A stretch of 51,222 nt of DNA from a virus: positions 1 to 51,222 of IMG/VR virus record IMGVR_UViG_3300032116_000297. One strand, given 5' to 3'. Positions 1 through 8,127 of the stretch are shown here, one piece after another. Position 1 is the first letter of the stretch, and every line of letters begins with the position of its first letter. The notes beneath the pieces were generated by a model. The model did no database searches, was not told where the DNA came from, and was given only the letters and a program-made list of their open reading frames with translations. The position numbers and the translations under genes are program-made.

Positions 1-396
1 TTCATTTAAAATTTCAATGCGTTTATTATTTTGTTCAATTTCTTTAAAAATAATATTTTTTTGTTCTTCTATTAAAGAAACTTGTTTTTCAATGGTCTCC
101 AATTTCCCTGCATTGACTTGAAATCCTGAAGAAAGATAACCATAGATACCCATAGAAGTAATTGCCATAAGAATTAAAACAGCACACACTAAATACAATC
201 TTAAAAACCAAACAATTTTATTCCAGTATCTATAAAGAAAAGAGGTTGCAATTAATTTACCCAATTCTAAAGATCCCGCCATAATTAAAACTTGAAAATA
301 ATGACCAGAAAATAAAGTGGCTATACCCAAAACTGAAAAATAAGCTGCACATCCAGCTACAGTCAAAGCAGTTAAAAATAAAAGAATAGTAAACAT
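1..396 (-). CDS. Membrane protein with coiled-coil tail (partial)
   Basis: The reading frame starts at 396 and stays open to the left window edge, so 132 codons are visible and the C-terminus is missing. Residues 1-35 are hydrophobic with two likely membrane segments, and a third lies near residues 64-88. From about residue 95 the sequence becomes charged and Glu/Lys/Ile-rich with a coiled-coil pattern. The start is supported by a minus-strand CATAAATA late-promoter motif at 403-410, exactly 6 nt upstream. It is divergent from the gp21 gene. Function is unknown; a membrane-anchored coiled-coil or virion-associated protein is a guess. Confidence 0.7.
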   Translation of the reverse strand, partial: MFTILLFLTALTVAGCAAYFSVLGIATLFSGHYFQVLIMAGSLELGKLIATSFLYRYWNKIVWFLRLYLVCAVLILMAITSMGIYGYLSSGFQVNAGKLETIEKQVSLIEEQKNIIFKEIEQNNKRIEILNE

Positions 397-402
397 ATCA
401 AC

Positions 403-410
403 TATTTATG
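403..410 (-). promoter_or_regulatory. Late promoter motif CATAAATA
   Basis: Minus-strand CATAAATA ends 6 nt before the ATG at 396. It is back to back with the plus-strand motif at 429-436, forming a divergent late promoter pair. Confidence 0.6.
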
Positions 411-428
411 GAAATGTAAGCTGTATTA

Positions 429-436
429 GATAAATA
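429..436 (+). promoter_or_regulatory. Late promoter motif GATAAATA
   Basis: GATAAATA lies 11 nt before the gp21 start at 448. It matches seven of eight bases of the T4 late promoter TATAAATA. Confidence 0.6.
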
Positions 437-447
437 ATAATACTAAC

Positions 448-1122
448 ATGGGACTAAAATTCTTAGTAGAAGACATCCACGAAGGCCTTGATTTTATGAT
501 CGAGGAGAAAAATCGCCAAGGTGAACAAAAACTTTACATCACTGGACCGTTTTTAATGGCAGAACAAAAAAATCAAAATGGTAGAATTTATCGTTTAGAT
601 GAAATGGTTCAAGAAGTAAATCGTTACACTGAAGGTATGATTAAAACTCGTAGAGCTATTGGTGAAATGAACCACCCACAATCTACTGAAGTTAATCCGA
701 TTAATGCTTGTCACTTAGTTACTGAATTAAAACAAAACGGAAATTACTTTATGGGTAAATCTCAAGTTCTTAATACTCCGATGGGATTACTTTTAAAGTC
801 TTTAATCCAAGACAACATCACCATGGGTATTTCTTCTCGAGCCTTAGGTAACATTACCGAATCTGGTGGTACTAAGAACGTTTCTAACTTTCATCTTATT
901 TGTTTAGATGTAGTTCATCAACCCTCTGTTCAAAATGCTATGTTAGAATCTGTTATGGAATCCAAAGAATGGATGGTTAAACCAGACGGATCAATTGTTG
1001 AGTGCGCAGCTAAAGCTTATGCTGAATTAAATGAAACTCTTCGTACATATCCCAGACACGGCACAGACCAATTTCTCAAAGAAGCTCTCTTAAACTTTAT
1101 TAATACTATTAAGAAAGGTTAA
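448..1122 (+). CDS. 21: Prohead core protease, T4 gp21-like
   Basis: This is the serine protease of the T4 prohead (MEROPS S77-type, herpesvirus-assemblin fold), which cleaves the scaffold and capsid proteins during head maturation. The predicted catalytic His lies in GEMNHP (His76) and the catalytic Ser in GISSRALG (Ser129 or Ser130), in the order and spacing of T4 gp21. The length of 224 aa is close to the T4 protein. The gene opens the head module 21 - small core protein - 22 - 23, all on one strand and each close to the next. A late promoter motif precedes it. Identification is firm. Confidence 0.93.
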   Translation: MGLKFLVEDIHEGLDFMIEEKNRQGEQKLYITGPFLMAEQKNQNGRIYRLDEMVQEVNRYTEGMIKTRRAIGEMNHPQSTEVNPINACHLVTELKQNGNYFMGKSQVLNTPMGLLLKSLIQDNITMGISSRALGNITESGGTKNVSNFHLICLDVVHQPSVQNAMLESVMESKEWMVKPDGSIVECAAKAYAELNETLRTYPRHGTDQFLKEALLNFINTIKKG

Positions 1123-1130
1123 ATAATTTT

Positions 1131-1280
1131 ATGAACGAAGAAGTTAAAACATCCATCCGTCAATTTATTGGTAACATTGCTAATAAAGATTATTCTTCAG
1201 CACAAAACAGTTTACAACAAGTTGTTGCTGAAAAAATTAAAAATAAAGTACGTGAACACGTCAATAAACAAGAAAAATAA
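1131..1280 (+). CDS. Small prohead core-like protein
   Basis: A 49-aa, highly charged, probably all-helical protein beginning MNEEVKTSIRQF. It starts 8 nt after the gp21 stop and ends 29 nt before the gp22 gene. Its size, helical composition and position between protease and scaffold suggest a minor prohead core component comparable in role to T4 gp67/gp68. That role is inferred from position and general resemblance, not from a diagnostic motif. Confidence 0.6.
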   Translation: MNEEVKTSIRQFIGNIANKDYSSAQNSLQQVVAEKIKNKVREHVNKQEK

Positions 1281-1290
1281 ACCCAATTTA

Positions 1291-1298
1291 GATAAATA
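1291..1298 (+). promoter_or_regulatory. Late promoter motif GATAAATA
   Basis: GATAAATA ends 11 nt before the gp22 start at 1310, in the 29-nt gap after the small core gene. Confidence 0.55.
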
Positions 1299-1309
1299 AA
1301 TTTATAACT

Positions 1310-2266
1310 ATGGACTTCAAGCAAATTCTTAAAGAACAATTCAAAGACCTCATTACCGAAGAAACATTAACAGCCGTTCATGAAGCTTTCGAAACAGCTG
1401 TTAACGAAAAGACACAACTTCACACAGAAGCTGCTCTTCTTAAAATGGATGATGAACACACAGACAAGTTAGAAAAACTTGTTGAAGCTATTGATACTGA
1501 TCATTCTAATAAACTTCAAAAACTTGTTGAAGCTATTGATTTTGATCACACACAAAAATTGAATAAAGTTATCAGCAAGATTGATGAAGATCACACTGAA
1601 AAACTCCAACACATCGTTGAGAAGTATGAAAATATTCTTAATGAAGAAGCCAAGACTTTCCAAGAAAGAATCGTAGAAGAAGTATCCAACTATATGGATC
1701 TTTATCTCGAAAAGACTGTTCCTACAAACCAAATCAGCGAAGCGGTTGAAAATATTAAAGCACAAAAGCTTCTCAACCAAATTCGTCAAATTGTTGGAAT
1801 TAATGAAGATTTCATCAACGGAGAAATTAAAGAAGCTCTTGTTGATGGTAAAAAAACAATCGATTCCTTAAAAAAGGAATTGAATGAAGCATTAGAAGCT
1901 AATACTGATTTGAATAATAAATTCAATCAAACACAGTCAGCTCTATTGCTTGAACAAAAAACTAAAGACTTACCTGAGTCAGCTAAAGGTTATGTAACTA
2001 AGCTCCTCAGAGGCAAGTCTGCAGAATACATTTTGGAAAATTACCAATATGTAGTTGAGATGTTCGATAAGGAAGTGACCGAACAAGAAGAGAATGCTAG
2101 GGAAAAGGTTCAAAAACGGATAGTTGAGGCTGTTGATGTTCCTGTAACCGAAAATCTTCTTGAAGAGGAAATTTCTGTAACACCTTTCAAAAAGGAAAAG
2201 GGTGTTAGCGGATATCTGAATGAGATGAAAAAATTAGATGGTTCTAAGTTAAATCTTAGACATTAA
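1310..2266 (+). CDS. 22: Prohead scaffold protein, T4 gp22-like
   Basis: Predicted major core scaffold protein of the prohead, around which gp23 assembles and which gp21 later degrades. It is 318 aa, very acidic, rich in Glu, Lys and Leu, and predicted almost entirely helical/coiled-coil. Residues about 45-105 contain four degenerate copies of a 12-15 residue unit of the form DH(T/S)xKLxKLVEAID. The middle section around residues 135-195 resembles the conserved gp22 segment. The position directly before the major capsid gene agrees with T4 gene order. Confidence rests on context plus composition. Confidence 0.88.
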   Translation: MDFKQILKEQFKDLITEETLTAVHEAFETAVNEKTQLHTEAALLKMDDEHTDKLEKLVEAIDTDHSNKLQKLVEAIDFDHTQKLNKVISKIDEDHTEKLQHIVEKYENILNEEAKTFQERIVEEVSNYMDLYLEKTVPTNQISEAVENIKAQKLLNQIRQIVGINEDFINGEIKEALVDGKKTIDSLKKELNEALEANTDLNNKFNQTQSALLLEQKTKDLPESAKGYVTKLLRGKSAEYILENYQYVVEMFDKEVTEQEENAREKVQKRIVEAVDVPVTENLLEEEISVTPFKKEKGVSGYLNEMKKLDGSKLNLRH

Positions 2267-2294
2267 TTTTTTTATACTCGCGTTTCTTTATAAC

Positions 2295-2301
2295 AAAGGA
2301 G
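2295..2301 (+). promoter_or_regulatory. Strong Shine-Dalgarno site of gene 23
   Basis: AAAGGAG lies 10 nt before the ATG at 2312. Most late genes in this window have almost no leader and no recognisable ribosome-binding site, so this site stands out and fits the very high expression needed for the capsid protein. Confidence 0.75.
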
Positions 2302-2311
2302 AAAAAAAACT

Positions 2312-3748
2312 ATGGAACTTCTACACATCGATAAATCAAAGGCCGAGTCACTTGTTGAAAAATGGGCACCAGTATTGGACTATTCTTCAAACAAAGTCGC
2401 TCCTATCTCTGATGAACGTGTTCGCTTGAACACAGCCATGATTCTTGAAAACCAAGAAAAGTGGTGCTTCGAGGCCTCCAACCAAGCAGGTGGAACCGGA
2501 TCAGTATTCGGTACTGTCAACGCTGGTCAATATGGTGGAGCTGTACCTAACAGCGATACCTATGCCACTGGTGACTCCCGCCTTCCTAAGGTTCTCATTC
2601 CGATGTTACGCCGTACCTTCCCTGAGTTGATTACTAACGAAATCGTTGGTGTTCAACCCATGACTGGTCCAGTCGGTCTTGCCTTCGCTATGCGCTATAA
2701 ATATGAGAGCAACGCTCTCGGTTATAGCCTTAATGGTGATGGCAGCAATGCCGTTGGTCCTACAGGTGGAAATACAGCTACATCACAAGGTAAAGAAATT
2801 GGTTACAACTACTTGAACACCGCCTTCACTGGTACATCCAGTGCAAAGCTTAGTGGTCATGATAGTTTCCAGATCCTCCCAGAGGATGCTGGTGTTGCCC
2901 AACTTCTTTCCCAGTTTGAGTTGTCCTCAAAGATCCCTCAAGTAACCGTTGCATTCGAGAAGACCGCAGTTGAAGCCGGCACACGCCGCCTCGCTGCTAA
3001 ATGGTCTGTTGAACTCGAGCAAGATCTAAGAAACATGAATGGCATCGACATCGATAGCGAACTTACCAATGCTATGAGCTATGAGATCCAAGCTGAAATC
3101 GACCGCGAAATGATCGCGCGTATGATTCAAACTTGCCTCAATGCTGGCGCTGGTAAAGGTTTTTCAACCTGGTCTGCAATTTCTGCAGATGGTCGTTGGA
3201 GTGCTGAGCGTGCCCGTGACTTCTACAACAGAATTGTTGTTGAAGCTAACCGTGTTGCTGTACGCAACCGCCGCGGACCCGCCAACTTCATCATCGCTAC
3301 CCCTCGTGTCTGTGCTCTTCTTGAAACCCTTCCTAACTTCTCCATCCTTCCTACCCAAGGTAATGTAAATACATCACCTGTCGGTATTGCTAAGGTTGGT
3401 TCAGTTGGAGGTCGTTTCCAGATCTATCGTGATACCCGTACTGAAGCACAAGCAGCAAATAGTTACGCAAACGCTGGCTACGCCAACCAACGCGTCACTA
3501 CTGTTGACTATGCTCTCTTAGGTTACAAAGGCAGTGAAGTGTATGATAGCGGTATTTTATATTGCCCATACATTCCTGTCATGGTACAAAGAACTGTTGC
3601 TCCAAACGACTTCTCACCACGCGTTGGTCTCTTGACCCGCTATGGTGTTGTTGACAACATTTGGGGTGCTGATCTTTATTACCACCTTGTAATCTGTACT
3701 GGTTTCGGCGAAAGCTTCACACCTGGTTCAGCAGCCATCTATCTCTAA
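2312..3748 (+). CDS. 23: Major capsid protein, T4 gp23-like
   Basis: The shell protein of the head (HK97 fold), 478 aa. The segment FPELITNEIVGVQPM near residues 107-121 aligns with the conserved RNLIAFDICGVQPM segment of T4 gp23. The N-terminal 50-odd residues correspond to the pro-region removed by gp21. Candidate cleavage points are after Glu46 (Ile-Leu-Glu, fitting the gp21 rule I/L-x-E) or after Glu54, which aligns better with the T4 site but has Cys-Phe-Glu. The gene is visibly richer in G and C than its neighbours, has a strong ribosome-binding site, and is followed by a strong terminator. Confidence 0.96.
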   Translation: MELLHIDKSKAESLVEKWAPVLDYSSNKVAPISDERVRLNTAMILENQEKWCFEASNQAGGTGSVFGTVNAGQYGGAVPNSDTYATGDSRLPKVLIPMLRRTFPELITNEIVGVQPMTGPVGLAFAMRYKYESNALGYSLNGDGSNAVGPTGGNTATSQGKEIGYNYLNTAFTGTSSAKLSGHDSFQILPEDAGVAQLLSQFELSSKIPQVTVAFEKTAVEAGTRRLAAKWSVELEQDLRNMNGIDIDSELTNAMSYEIQAEIDREMIARMIQTCLNAGAGKGFSTWSAISADGRWSAERARDFYNRIVVEANRVAVRNRRGPANFIIATPRVCALLETLPNFSILPTQGNVNTSPVGIAKVGSVGGRFQIYRDTRTEAQAANSYANAGYANQRVTTVDYALLGYKGSEVYDSGILYCPYIPVMVQRTVAPNDFSPRVGLLTRYGVVDNIWGADLYYHLVICTGFGESFTPGSAAIYL

Positions 3749-3774
3749 TCGAGATACAACAAAAGAGTCTCAAC

Positions 3775-3806
3775 AAACCCCGATCGAAAGATCGGGGTTT
3801 TCTTTT
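3775..3806 (+). terminator. Rho-independent terminator after gene 23
   Basis: An 11-bp perfect stem (AAACCCCGATC / GATCGGGGTTT, 3775-3785 and 3790-3800) with a GAAA tetraloop is followed by a T-rich run TCTTTT. It lies 27 nt after the gp23 stop. Confidence 0.93.
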
Positions 3807-3835
3807 GCATTTTAATTGTTAAATTACTTCTAAGA

Positions 3836-3843
3836 CATAAATA
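3836..3843 (+). promoter_or_regulatory. Late promoter motif CATAAATA
   Basis: CATAAATA ends exactly 6 nt before the ATG at 3850 and follows the gene 23 terminator, so it restarts transcription for the fibre-gene block. Confidence 0.65.
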
Positions 3844-3849
3844 TCATAA

Positions 3850-4437
3850 ATGGCTAAATGTCCAACTTACACAGTACCAATCAGACCTTCAGAAAATATA
3901 GGGGATTCATTATTAAAAATTAACAATAATTTTTATAATCTTCAAACAGAACTTTTTAATATAAAAGAAATATTAGATACAACAATACAAACAAGAACTT
4001 TTTTTTATTATGGATTTAATGCGTCTGAAAATCCCACCAGTGATATGCAAGATGGAGTCACATCAAGACCTTCTAATACAACTATAGAAAATTTTGTTAA
4101 TAATGCAAACCAATTAAATGTATGCCCCATTTCCAATTATGGTGATCAGGTTTATGTGATTTACCAAAAAACAGGTTACTATAATAATCCGGTTATAAGA
4201 ACAACCCGTGGTACTGCATTAGCTGTAGGGACTGTAGGGAGATATTACGAACAATTAGTCGATTGGTCAACTACTACACCAGAAAAATTGAATACATATT
4301 CTCTTATTTTTATTATTTGGCTTTTAACTTATGACGGGAATAAATATAATGTAACTAAAGGGTTTCCCAAATTTTCACAAGCAGAAACTTTATCATCCCC
4401 AGATTGGAATAATCCCATGAACTGGAAACAATACTAA
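3850..4437 (+). CDS. Fibre-like structural protein, paralogue 1
   Basis: A 195-aa protein, first of three consecutive paralogues. It carries an N-terminal motif ENIGDSLLKINNNFYNLQ (about residues 14-31), widespread near the start of phage tail-fibre and structural proteins. It then has the shared block RTFFYYG and GDQVYVIYQKTGYY, and a C-terminal block FPKFS...WNNPMNW. The middle is short and differs from its paralogues. Role in the virion (fibre, collar or tail decoration) is inferred from motif and position between capsid and baseplate genes. Confidence 0.7.
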   Translation: MAKCPTYTVPIRPSENIGDSLLKINNNFYNLQTELFNIKEILDTTIQTRTFFYYGFNASENPTSDMQDGVTSRPSNTTIENFVNNANQLNVCPISNYGDQVYVIYQKTGYYNNPVIRTTRGTALAVGTVGRYYEQLVDWSTTTPEKLNTYSLIFIIWLLTYDGNKYNVTKGFPKFSQAETLSSPDWNNPMNWKQY

Positions 4438-4439
4438 AT

Positions 4440-5798
4440 ATGGCTAAAAAATGTAAAGACACCATTATACAGAATATAGATAGTTCAGAATGTTTAAGAC
4501 CTTCTTTAGATAAAATTAATAACAATTTTTCACAGCTTAATGATTTATTATGTAGTTTAAGAGAAAGAATAGACACATATAAACAGATAAGAACTTTTTT
4601 TTATTATGGCCCCAATGCGGAATTGGTTTCCGATTCTGGTATGCAAAATAATCAAATATCCAGACCTACTAATATCACTATAGAGGCTTTTGTTAATAGT
4701 CCTACTCAATTAAATTTACCATTTATTTCTCACCCTGGTGATGTTGCTTATGTGATATATCAAAAAACAGGTTTTCAAGGTGATGTTCCTGTTATTGCTT
4801 CTAGAGAAGCTTCTTCTACTTTACTTCAATTTAATAAGTGGTATCCTGTAGATGACTACATTTCAGCTTCAGCATATAGTAATGGTAGTGTTCAAAATTA
4901 TGGTAACATTGTTTTAAAATTTCGAACACCACAAAATAACAATACACAATTTAGTTATACCGCTAGCGGAAATAGTAATAATGGTGGCGATGATACTTGG
5001 ATGGAATGGAATCGAAATAATGTAGTGTGGTCTGAAAGTTACCCGATAAGTAAAAAAACAATAGGAAGTGCTCCACTTCCATACAAACAGGTTATTGGTT
5101 CACAATTTCTTTTTTCTTTAACATCAGGAACAACCAGAGCGGATGCTAAAGTCCCATTAGCAACTGTATCAACTAATGCAACAGTAACAAACCCAAAAGC
5201 TCAGTCTTTTGGTTACTTTCCTGCAGGAAATTATACGATAAAATACAAAGGCGGTGCGTGGAGTGCTTGGCAAACGGGTGATAGATGGTTTTGGGGGAAT
5301 GTAAATATTTTTTATACTGAAATTAATAAAAGCAAATTAATTTTATTAACCACTTTAAAAAGCGATATTCGGGATGATTCAAATGTTGTTAATGACGGTT
5401 TAGCGTCGGAGGGTGTGTCCTTTTATCATCCTGGGGGAAATCTTAGTATAAATGTTACTGACGGTCCTAATAGTTATGGTGATAATAGAAATCACCCAAT
5501 TTACGGCCCACCAACTTACCAACTATTTAGTGCAGATTATTCAAACAATAAACTTTTTGCATCTATAAAAGCCAACTTAAAAACACAAAATCGAATAGGT
5601 AGCGAAAATACTACAAGAGATCTTAATGCTCAATACTCTCCAACTTTTGTAATTTATAAATTAACATATTTAGAAAATCAATATTATGTAGATATGGGAT
5701 ATCCTAAAATAGTTAAAGGTCTTACTAGTAAAACAGGCATTCAAACATCTAATTGGAACTCCCCTCAAAATTGGGCAACTTATCAATCTTGGATTTAA
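4440..5798 (+). CDS. Fibre-like structural protein, paralogue 2 (long)
   Basis: 452 aa, starting 2 nt after paralogue 1. It has the N-terminal KINNNFSQL motif, then RTFFYYGPN, GDVAYVIYQKTGF and a C-terminal block ending WNSPQNWATY. Relative to the other two copies it carries roughly 250 extra residues in the middle, rich in Asn, Ser, Gly and aromatic residues, as expected for a beta-rich receptor-binding or decoration domain. The three copies therefore look like a common frame with an exchangeable centre. Exact function is unknown. Confidence 0.7.
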   Translation: MAKKCKDTIIQNIDSSECLRPSLDKINNNFSQLNDLLCSLRERIDTYKQIRTFFYYGPNAELVSDSGMQNNQISRPTNITIEAFVNSPTQLNLPFISHPGDVAYVIYQKTGFQGDVPVIASREASSTLLQFNKWYPVDDYISASAYSNGSVQNYGNIVLKFRTPQNNNTQFSYTASGNSNNGGDDTWMEWNRNNVVWSESYPISKKTIGSAPLPYKQVIGSQFLFSLTSGTTRADAKVPLATVSTNATVTNPKAQSFGYFPAGNYTIKYKGGAWSAWQTGDRWFWGNVNIFYTEINKSKLILLTTLKSDIRDDSNVVNDGLASEGVSFYHPGGNLSINVTDGPNSYGDNRNHPIYGPPTYQLFSADYSNNKLFASIKANLKTQNRIGSENTTRDLNAQYSPTFVIYKLTYLENQYYVDMGYPKIVKGLTSKTGIQTSNWNSPQNWATYQSWI

Positions 5799-5806
5799 AT
5801 ATTTTT

Positions 5807-6487
5807 ATGGCTGAATCAAATTTACAAGATGTGCAATTAATTTATAATAATGAAAATATAGGAGACTCTCTTCCTAAAATTAATAATAATTTTACAGTTT
5901 TAAAGGACGTAGCATGTACTTTAGAAAAAAGAATAGATAGTATAGTTAATGTAAGAACTTTTTTTTATTATGGTCCAAATTCAGCCACAGACCCAGAGAG
6001 TGGACTAGATGCTAATAATTTAACATTACCATCTAAAACTACCATTCAAAATTTTGTTAACAAATCTAGTGGATTGGATTTACCACAATTTTCTAAGACT
6101 GGTGATATCGCTTATGTGGTATATCAAAAAACAGGTTGGTATAACACAATTATCTCGTATAACAGATCAGGGTCTGGTAGTGTGCCTTATACATATCAGT
6201 ATCAGGTACTTGTAACATACAGAGTTAGCATAGGTATTGGTGGTATTGGTGGTCGTTATAGATACTATCAGCGATGGGAAACAAGAACAGCTACTGCTTA
6301 TGCTGGGTATTCATGGGAAGTAGATATTAGTGATTATTATAATATTTACACTCCGGTTTTTATAGTTTATAAATTAACTTATAATGGAAGCACATATAAT
6401 GTAGATACAGGTTTTCCTAAATTTAGTAGAGCTTCTACTGCTTCTACTATTAACTGGAATAATCCTTCATCTTGGGCTATATATTAA
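5807..6487 (+). CDS. Fibre-like structural protein, paralogue 3
   Basis: 226 aa. The start at 5807 (MAESNLQD) is preferred over an in-frame ATG at 5753 because the earlier one lies inside the preceding gene and the paralogues begin with MAK at the same distance from the KINNNF motif. It contains ENIGDSLPKINNNF, RTFFYYGPN, GDIAYVVYQKTGWY and ends FPKFS...WNNPSSW. The middle holds a Gly/Ile/Tyr-rich segment unique to this copy. Confidence 0.7.
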   Translation: MAESNLQDVQLIYNNENIGDSLPKINNNFTVLKDVACTLEKRIDSIVNVRTFFYYGPNSATDPESGLDANNLTLPSKTTIQNFVNKSSGLDLPQFSKTGDIAYVVYQKTGWYNTIISYNRSGSGSVPYTYQYQVLVTYRVSIGIGGIGGRYRYYQRWETRTATAYAGYSWEVDISDYYNIYTPVFIVYKLTYNGSTYNVDTGFPKFSRASTASTINWNNPSSWAIY

Positions 6488-6488
6488 T

Positions 6489-6989
6489 ATGGAATTAACA
6501 CTAGACAATATTTACGAATATTTAGAAAATAATAAAAAAAATCTCAAATTTAAAGATAGAGATGATTTTGTTACTAAAGAATTTGGTGCTTCTAAATTTC
6601 AAACTCTTTTTTATGATAAATTATCAAAAATTTATGACATGCCTAAAGAATTGACAGAATTTCTTATAAAAATTTTCAATATTCAAGAAAGAGATTATCA
6701 TTTTTTACAAATTCAAAAATATGAAATCGGTGATTATATTTTACCACACAAAGATAATTACTCTCATTTTGGATTAACAAATTTATCTACTTCTTCTTTG
6801 GATGGTTTAACTGTCGAAGACCATGACAACGTGTATAAATTTTTACCAGATAAAACAGGTAATATAATCAATGTTCCTAAATATAGATGGCACTGGGTTA
6901 ATCCTGTAAGGGAAAAAACCAGATACACTGCAGTATTTGGACTCAAATCTATTTACACAGAAGACTATAGTATACTTTTAGACGAATGA
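6489..6989 (+). CDS. 2-oxoglutarate/Fe(II)-dependent oxygenase
   Basis: A 166-aa protein of the prolyl-4-hydroxylase-like 2OG-Fe(II) dioxygenase family. The iron triad is visible as His87-x-Asp89 (in LPHKDNY) and His135 (in RWHWVNP), with Arg145 ten residues later placed to bind 2-oxoglutarate. The length fits the minimal double-stranded beta-helix domain. The family hydroxylates protein or small-molecule substrates and is frequent in phages of aquatic bacteria. It starts directly after the third fibre paralogue and overlaps the next gene by 4 nt, so the substrate may be a virion protein, but this is inference. Confidence 0.82.
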   Translation: MELTLDNIYEYLENNKKNLKFKDRDDFVTKEFGASKFQTLFYDKLSKIYDMPKELTEFLIKIFNIQERDYHFLQIQKYEIGDYILPHKDNYSHFGLTNLSTSSLDGLTVEDHDNVYKFLPDKTGNIINVPKYRWHWVNPVREKTRYTAVFGLKSIYTEDYSILLDE

Positions 6990-7531
6990 AAAACTACGCC
7001 CTATTCTCACAAAATGGCCGATTTATCGGTTATACAAACTTCCAACCAACTAACGGTCTTTTTAAAGAAATGCCCGATTCATTTGATCCTACTATGAATG
7101 TTTATGTGGGTGATTATGAAACTGGAGGATTAAAGCATATCAGCGAATTACATCCCAGAGATTATCGTGAAGCCAATATTGATAAAAAATGGGTTATGTT
7201 AGAGTCTGCTTTAAATCAAAAAGCAGGTATCGCTATTATGGATAATTTTAATTATCCTTTGTTCAAGCAACTTAACATTGTTATGGACGTCCTTATGAAT
7301 AATAAAGATAAAATTACATTGTCTGATGATTTTCTTGAAATGTATGACAAAATTCAGGATGTGAGAAATAATATTTCACTTACAGTAGATTCTTATGCTG
7401 AAGCACCTAAAGTAGAAATGGTTACAAAAGAACAAGAAAGAGTTTTTATTGAAAGATATACACAACAGCAATTAAACATCAAAGACGAACCTGTAGATAT
7501 TACTGTTATTAAAAATTCTGAAGATAAATAA
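6986..7531 (+). CDS. Conserved phage protein, unknown function
   Basis: 181 aa, overlapping the oxygenase gene by an ATGA. The N-terminus (ALFSQNGRFIGYTNF) looks like a small beta-structured module seen at the start of some phage structural or chaperone-like proteins. The C-terminal half is helical and charged. No catalytic motif is visible. Its position between fibre genes makes a fibre-associated or assembly role possible, but I do not recognise it. Confidence 0.6.
   Translation: MKNYALFSQNGRFIGYTNFQPTNGLFKEMPDSFDPTMNVYVGDYETGGLKHISELHPRDYREANIDKKWVMLESALNQKAGIAIMDNFNYPLFKQLNIVMDVLMNNKDKITLSDDFLEMYDKIQDVRNNISLTVDSYAEAPKVEMVTKEQERVFIERYTQQQLNIKDEPVDITVIKNSEDK
7523..7530 (+). promoter_or_regulatory. 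Late promoter motif GATAAATA
   Basis: GATAAATA overlaps the stop codon of the preceding gene and ends exactly 6 nt before the ATG at 7537. Confidence 0.6.
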
Positions 7532-7536
7532 CTTAT

Positions 7537-8091
7537 ATGGCATTTACTTTAGTACAAAATATTTCAGGAACTGAATGTATAGGTACGAGTAGACCTAAAT
7601 TGGTTAATAACTTTCTTTCATTAGAAAGTGAAATTATTGCTTTAAGTGCTGATACCATAAGACCAGAGGATTCAGGTACTGTATCATTAATTTATAATAA
7701 TAGTTCACGTTCATTACAAGCTAGTATTAAAATAAATTCTATAGAAGATTCTTATTTAAAGAATCCTGTAAATCCGTTATCTCTAGCTAAAGCTTGGGTA
7801 AATTTTAATGGAACACCTAATCAACCTACTACAAATGGATCCCCATTCAATGTATCTACTATTAGTAAAACAGGTATAGGTCAGTATACTATATATTTCG
7901 AAACTCCTTTTACTGATGCAAATTATGTACCGATAATAACAGTATTTGATAATTCTATAGCTGGAGGTACTTTAATAAGTGGTTCTGTAGTTGAGATTAA
8001 TACTGATTATTTGCGAATATCTGTACAATCCCAACAATCAGGAGTGAATGGTGTTGATGCAAATGTATACCTAGTTGTGTTTGGAATTTAA
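7537..8091 (+). CDS. Fibre-like structural protein with shared N-terminal motif
   Basis: 184 aa. The N-terminus SGTECIGTSRPKLVNNFLSL is a divergent version of the motif found in the three genes at 3850-6487, so this is a fourth member of the N-terminal family with an unrelated C-terminus. The C-terminal half is beta-rich and resembles the end domain of many phage tail proteins (GQYTIYFETPFTDANYVPIIT, then a final strand VYLVVFGI). Probably a small virion or tail-fibre protein. Confidence 0.65.
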   Translation: MAFTLVQNISGTECIGTSRPKLVNNFLSLESEIIALSADTIRPEDSGTVSLIYNNSSRSLQASIKINSIEDSYLKNPVNPLSLAKAWVNFNGTPNQPTTNGSPFNVSTISKTGIGQYTIYFETPFTDANYVPIITVFDNSIAGGTLISGSVVEINTDYLRISVQSQQSGVNGVDANVYLVVFGI

Positions 8092-8113
8092 ATTGTGATA
8101 TTTAAAAATAAGC

Positions 8114-8121
8114 CATAAATA
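8114..8121 (+). promoter_or_regulatory. Late promoter motif CATAAATA
   Basis: CATAAATA ends exactly 6 nt before the ATG at 8128, in the 36-nt gap between two virion genes. Confidence 0.65.
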
Positions 8122-8127
8122 CATAAA

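Noticed and set aside
1469-1789. Minus-strand open frame antisense to gene 22
   Set aside because: It is the antisense of the repetitive coiled-coil codons of the scaffold and has no promoter or homology support.
3141-3368. Open frames on both strands inside gene 23
   Set aside because: They overlap a firmly identified capsid gene in other frames and arise from its higher GC content.
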